Of a stretch of 8,327 bases of DNA, positions 6,057-8,327 are shown in pieces. Source of the stretch: Deltaproteobacteria bacterium (GTDB taxonomy: Bacteria; Desulfobacterota; GWC2-55-46; JADFVP01); contig JAJRYL010000368.1 of the NCBI GenBank assembly GCA_024275855.1, positions 1-8,327 of the forward strand. The letters run 5' to 3'. Every line of letters begins with the position of its first letter. The stretch's first letter is position 1. Below the pieces are notes generated by a model. It made no database searches. It was given only the letters and a program-made list of their open reading frames with translations, and had not been told where the DNA came from. A program made the position numbers and the translations under genes.

Positions 6057-7392
6057 CAGCATGGAGAATATAAGTTATAACGAGGTTAACGAAGACGTAG
6101 TTCGTACTATGACCCATACGACCTGGAAGTACTGGGTTGCGCTGGTTACCTGCGCGGTTATGGCTACCGTGCTGTGGGGCGGGGCCTGGGCATACCAGAT
6201 CTACGTCGGGCAGGGGGTGACCGGCCTTAACACCCCGACCTTCTGGGGTATCTATCTCGCTAACTTCGTCTTCTGGATCGGAATAAGCCACTCAGGTACG
6301 CTGTTATCGGCCATACTCTTTATTACGGCCACGCCGTGGCGAAGGTCGATCTACCGAAGCGCCGAGGCAATTACCTTCTTCAGTGTCTTAACCGCCGCTC
6401 TTTTTATCTTCGTGCATATGGGGCGTCCGTGGAACTTCTACTGGACAATGCCTTACCCGACGACGAGGCAGCTCTGGGTTAACTTTACGTCTCCGATCAT
6501 GTTCGACGTTTTCGCTATAAGTACCTATATGACATCGAGTGTTATATTCCTGTACTTCGGCTCGATACCCGACCTTGCGGCGGTTAGAGACAGGGTGACG
6601 GGCTGGCGAAAGCCGATATACACCTACCTCGCTCTCGGCTGGCGTGGAACGGAAGCGGAGTGGCACTGGCTCTCCAAGTCGTATACCTTCTTCGCGGTCT
6701 TTATTATTCCGCTCGCGGTCTCGGTTCACTCAATCGTTTCATGGGACTTTGCGCTCTCTATGGTGCCGGGGCTCAATAAAACTATCTTTGCGCCGTACTT
6801 CGTCGTAGGCGCTATCTTCTCGGGCACGGCCGCTATTGTAACGCTTATGGTCATTCTCAGAAAGTCGTTAAAGTTTGAGAAGTACATAACCATGATGCAC
6901 TTCGACAAGCTCTGTCTGCTGCTGCTCGTTATGTCGCTTCTGTGGAGTTATATAAACGTTGTAGAGGTCTTTAGCGACTGGTACGCCAATACCTCGGTAG
7001 AGAACGAAACGCTGCGATACAGAATGTTTATGCCGCCGCACTCGTACATGTACTGGCTGATGATAATCACCAACTCTATCATGCCGCTGCTCTTTATCTT
7101 TAAAAAGCTGCGTACTTCCATCTTTGTCTGCGTAGTCGTATCGATAGGTATTAACGTAGGCATGTGGATAGAGCGCTACCTTATAGTCGCGACAACTCTG
7201 CCAAGAAAGTATCTGCCCAATATGTGGCACGGTTATACGCCGAGCCTGATAGAGATTTCCATTACGGTGGGCTCTTTCTTCTTCTTCGCGATGCTGTTTC
7301 TGATCTTTGTAAAGGTATGGCCGAGTGTATCTATTTACGAGGTAAAAGAAGATATAGGTATTCCAATGAGGAAAGGGTTCAAAAGGCATTGA
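6049..7392 (+). CDS. actC: ActC: NrfD/PsrC-type integral membrane quinol-oxidising subunit
   Basis: This 447-residue protein is the membrane subunit where quinol is bound and oxidised. Its hydrophobic pattern fits the ten-helix ActC/QrcD form of the NrfD family, longer than eight-helix NrfD/PsrC proteins. Conserved family features include GISHSGTLLSAIL (78-90, His81), RSAEA (103-107), HMGRPW (123-128), FD (152-153), VHSIVSWDFA (226-235) and the late GMWIERYLIV (371-380). His and Asp residues in such positions form the quinone site and proton path in structures of ACIII. ATG 6049 overlaps the end of actB2, with no good ribosome site, so translation is likely coupled. ATG 6061, four codons in, is a possible alternative start. 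The stop is one base before the actD start. Confidence 0.93.
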   Translation: MDNSMENISYNEVNEDVVRTMTHTTWKYWVALVTCAVMATVLWGGAWAYQIYVGQGVTGLNTPTFWGIYLANFVFWIGISHSGTLLSAILFITATPWRRSIYRSAEAITFFSVLTAALFIFVHMGRPWNFYWTMPYPTTRQLWVNFTSPIMFDVFAISTYMTSSVIFLYFGSIPDLAAVRDRVTGWRKPIYTYLALGWRGTEAEWHWLSKSYTFFAVFIIPLAVSVHSIVSWDFALSMVPGLNKTIFAPYFVVGAIFSGTAAIVTLMVILRKSLKFEKYITMMHFDKLCLLLLVMSLLWSYINVVEVFSDWYANTSVENETLRYRMFMPPHSYMYWLMIITNSIMPLLFIFKKLRTSIFVCVVVSIGINVGMWIERYLIVATTLPRKYLPNMWHGYTPSLIEISITVGSFFFFAMLFLIFVKVWPSVSIYEVKEDIGIPMRKGFKRH

Positions 7393-7393
7393 T

Positions 7394-7903
7394 ATGAACC
7401 AACCGGTATTAGGTCTTTTCAAATATGTCGATTCTATGGTCGAAGCCGCTGTCATGCTCAAGGACACGGGGTATACCGTAACGGTCTTCTCCCCGATTCC
7501 GCTTGGCGCAGAGCTTGACCCTATTATCGTGCGTAAAAACTACATAAAGTACTTTTCGCTTATTGGCGGCATAATAGGTCTCCTTTTCGGTATTATTCTT
7601 ACGCTCGGAACAGCGGCCATGTACGTTCTGCCAAGAGGCGGTCTGCCGTTGTGGCCGGCTACGCCGACGCTGCTTCTTACATACGAGTCGACTATCCTTG
7701 TAGGCGTTATCTTCACACTGATGGGGTTCTTTGTTATCGCGCGTTTGCCGTACTACGGCAAGAAGAGGTTTTACACTCCCAAGGTAGCGCTCGACTCTTT
7801 CGGTCTGCTTGTAGAGGATATTCAGGAAGATAAGATAGAAGAGGTAGAAAAGCTTCTTCACGATTACGGTGCTAACGAGGTGAACAGAGTTGAACAGCCT
7901 TAA
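7394..7903 (+). CDS. actD: ActD: DUF3341 membrane subunit of Alternative Complex III
   Basis: This 169-residue protein has the usual ActD length and layout. An N-terminal soluble part begins PVLGLFKYVDSMVEAAVML and includes the SPIP segment (33-36). Two membrane helices (about 54-78 and 92-116) are joined by a short Pro/Gly-rich loop. A charged tail contains YTPKVALDSFGLLV and an acidic helix (141-158). It carries no cofactor motif; in ACIII structures ActD clamps the complex against ActC and ActB. AAAAGG at 7381-7386 gives a ribosome site seven bases before ATG 7394. Its last codons overlap actE by 14 bases. The presence of this protein separates the operon from Qrc, which lacks it. Confidence 0.9.
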   Translation: MNQPVLGLFKYVDSMVEAAVMLKDTGYTVTVFSPIPLGAELDPIIVRKNYIKYFSLIGGIIGLLFGIILTLGTAAMYVLPRGGLPLWPATPTLLLTYESTILVGVIFTLMGFFVIARLPYYGKKRFYTPKVALDSFGLLVEDIQEDKIEEVEKLLHDYGANEVNRVEQP

Positions 7904-8327
7904 GCGTTTACTTATAGCGGTTTTCTTAATAGTCCTTATACCGAGTATCGGTTACGCCATGCCGTGGTCCTGGGATATGTTCCGGCAGGTCAGCCCTCAG
8001 CCTCAGCGCTCCGAGGCGCCCGCTACGCCCGAAGGTATAGTCTCTATAAAAGGTAAGCCGTACTACGCCCCGGACAGGGCGCACTCGGCTGAGATCAAGA
8101 ACCCGTACGCCGCGGGCGTTAAGTCAATAAAGCGCGGCAAGGCGTTGTTTTTAAGGTTCTGCGCTCCGTGCCACGGCGCGACCGGCAAGGGAGAGGGAAT
8201 TGTAGGCAAGAAGTATGTTCCTCCGACGGATTTAACAAGTGAGTATGTGCAGGACAAAAAAGACGGCGAGCTTTACGATATAGTAACGAACGGCGGCTTA
8301 GGTATTATGCCGAGTTACGGCGACTCG
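7890..8327 (+). CDS. actE: ActE: mono-heme cytochrome c subunit, start of gene, cut by window edge
   Basis: The first 146 codons of a periplasmic cytochrome c are visible; the rest lies past 8327. Residues 1-23 form a signal peptide (NSLKRLLIAVFLIVLIPSIGYA). A MPWSWDM segment (24-30), typical of ActE, follows. The heme motif is CAPCH (91-95), followed by GATGKGEG, and Met140 in GIMPSYGD is the likely sixth heme ligand. The start is TTG 7890: an in-frame stop lies at 7881, no ATG or GTG occurs before the signal peptide, and GAGG (7877-7880) sits nine bases upstream. It overlaps actD by 14 bases, so translation is probably coupled. In ACIII this heme receives electrons on the periplasmic side and can pass them to a cytochrome c or directly to an oxidase. 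An actF gene and cytochrome oxidase genes are expected downstream. Confidence 0.87.
   Translation, partial: MNSLKRLLIAVFLIVLIPSIGYAMPWSWDMFRQVSPQPQRSEAPATPEGIVSIKGKPYYAPDRAHSAEIKNPYAAGVKSIKRGKALFLRFCAPCHGATGKGEGIVGKKYVPPTDLTSEYVQDKKDGELYDIVTNGGLGIMPSYGDS

Noticed and set aside
2085..7392. Qrc complex of sulfate reducers
   Set aside because: The A-B-C-D order with split Fe-S subunit fits, but Qrc has a hexaheme QrcA and lacks the DUF3341 and ActE proteins found here.

Overview
The window carries most of an Alternative Complex III (ACIII) operon on the + strand. ACIII is the quinol:electron-acceptor oxidoreductase that replaces the cytochrome bc1 complex in some bacteria. Two genes lie on the - strand to its left: an unusual membrane cytochrome and the start of a P-type cation ATPase. 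The genes suggest a Gram-negative, respiring bacterium: Tat and Sec export signals, several periplasmic c-type hemes and a quinone-linked membrane complex. Moderate GC content, frequent AGG and ATA codons, and an ActB split into two proteins point loosely to a Desulfobacterota- or Nitrospirota-like lineage. That placement is an impression, not a result.

Left part (1-1510, - strand): positions 1-351 encode the first 117 residues of a P-type (Ca2+/cation) ATPase that runs off the left edge. Its upstream region holds a second, degenerate copy of the ATPase initiation site, which opens an 11-codon ORF. Positions 581-1510 encode a 309-residue fusion: signal peptide, one CxxCH heme site, a CopD-like membrane region, a cytochrome b5-like heme/steroid-binding domain and a last membrane helix.

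Middle (1511-2084): a 574-base divergent control region. It has a strong sigma70-type promoter facing right (TTGACA, 17-base spacer, TAATAT) and about 300 bases of untranslated leader with two clear hairpins.

Right part (2085-8327, + strand): ActA (pentaheme cytochrome c), ActB1 (molybdopterin-oxidoreductase-like, Tat signal, no visible Mo ligand), ActB2 (four Fe-S cluster motifs), ActC (NrfD/PsrC-type membrane subunit with quinone site), ActD (DUF3341) and the start of ActE (mono-heme cytochrome c), cut by the right edge. actB2, actC, actD and actE overlap or nearly touch and look translationally coupled. In contrast, actA and actB1 are separated by 299 bases holding a candidate terminator and a decayed 18-base repeat array.

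Working together: ActC should oxidise quinol in the membrane, ActB2 and perhaps ActB1 should carry electrons, and ActA and ActE hemes should pass them to a periplasmic acceptor, probably a terminal oxidase encoded further right. The divergent cytochrome fusion may be a related redox protein; this is inferred from position and cofactors only.
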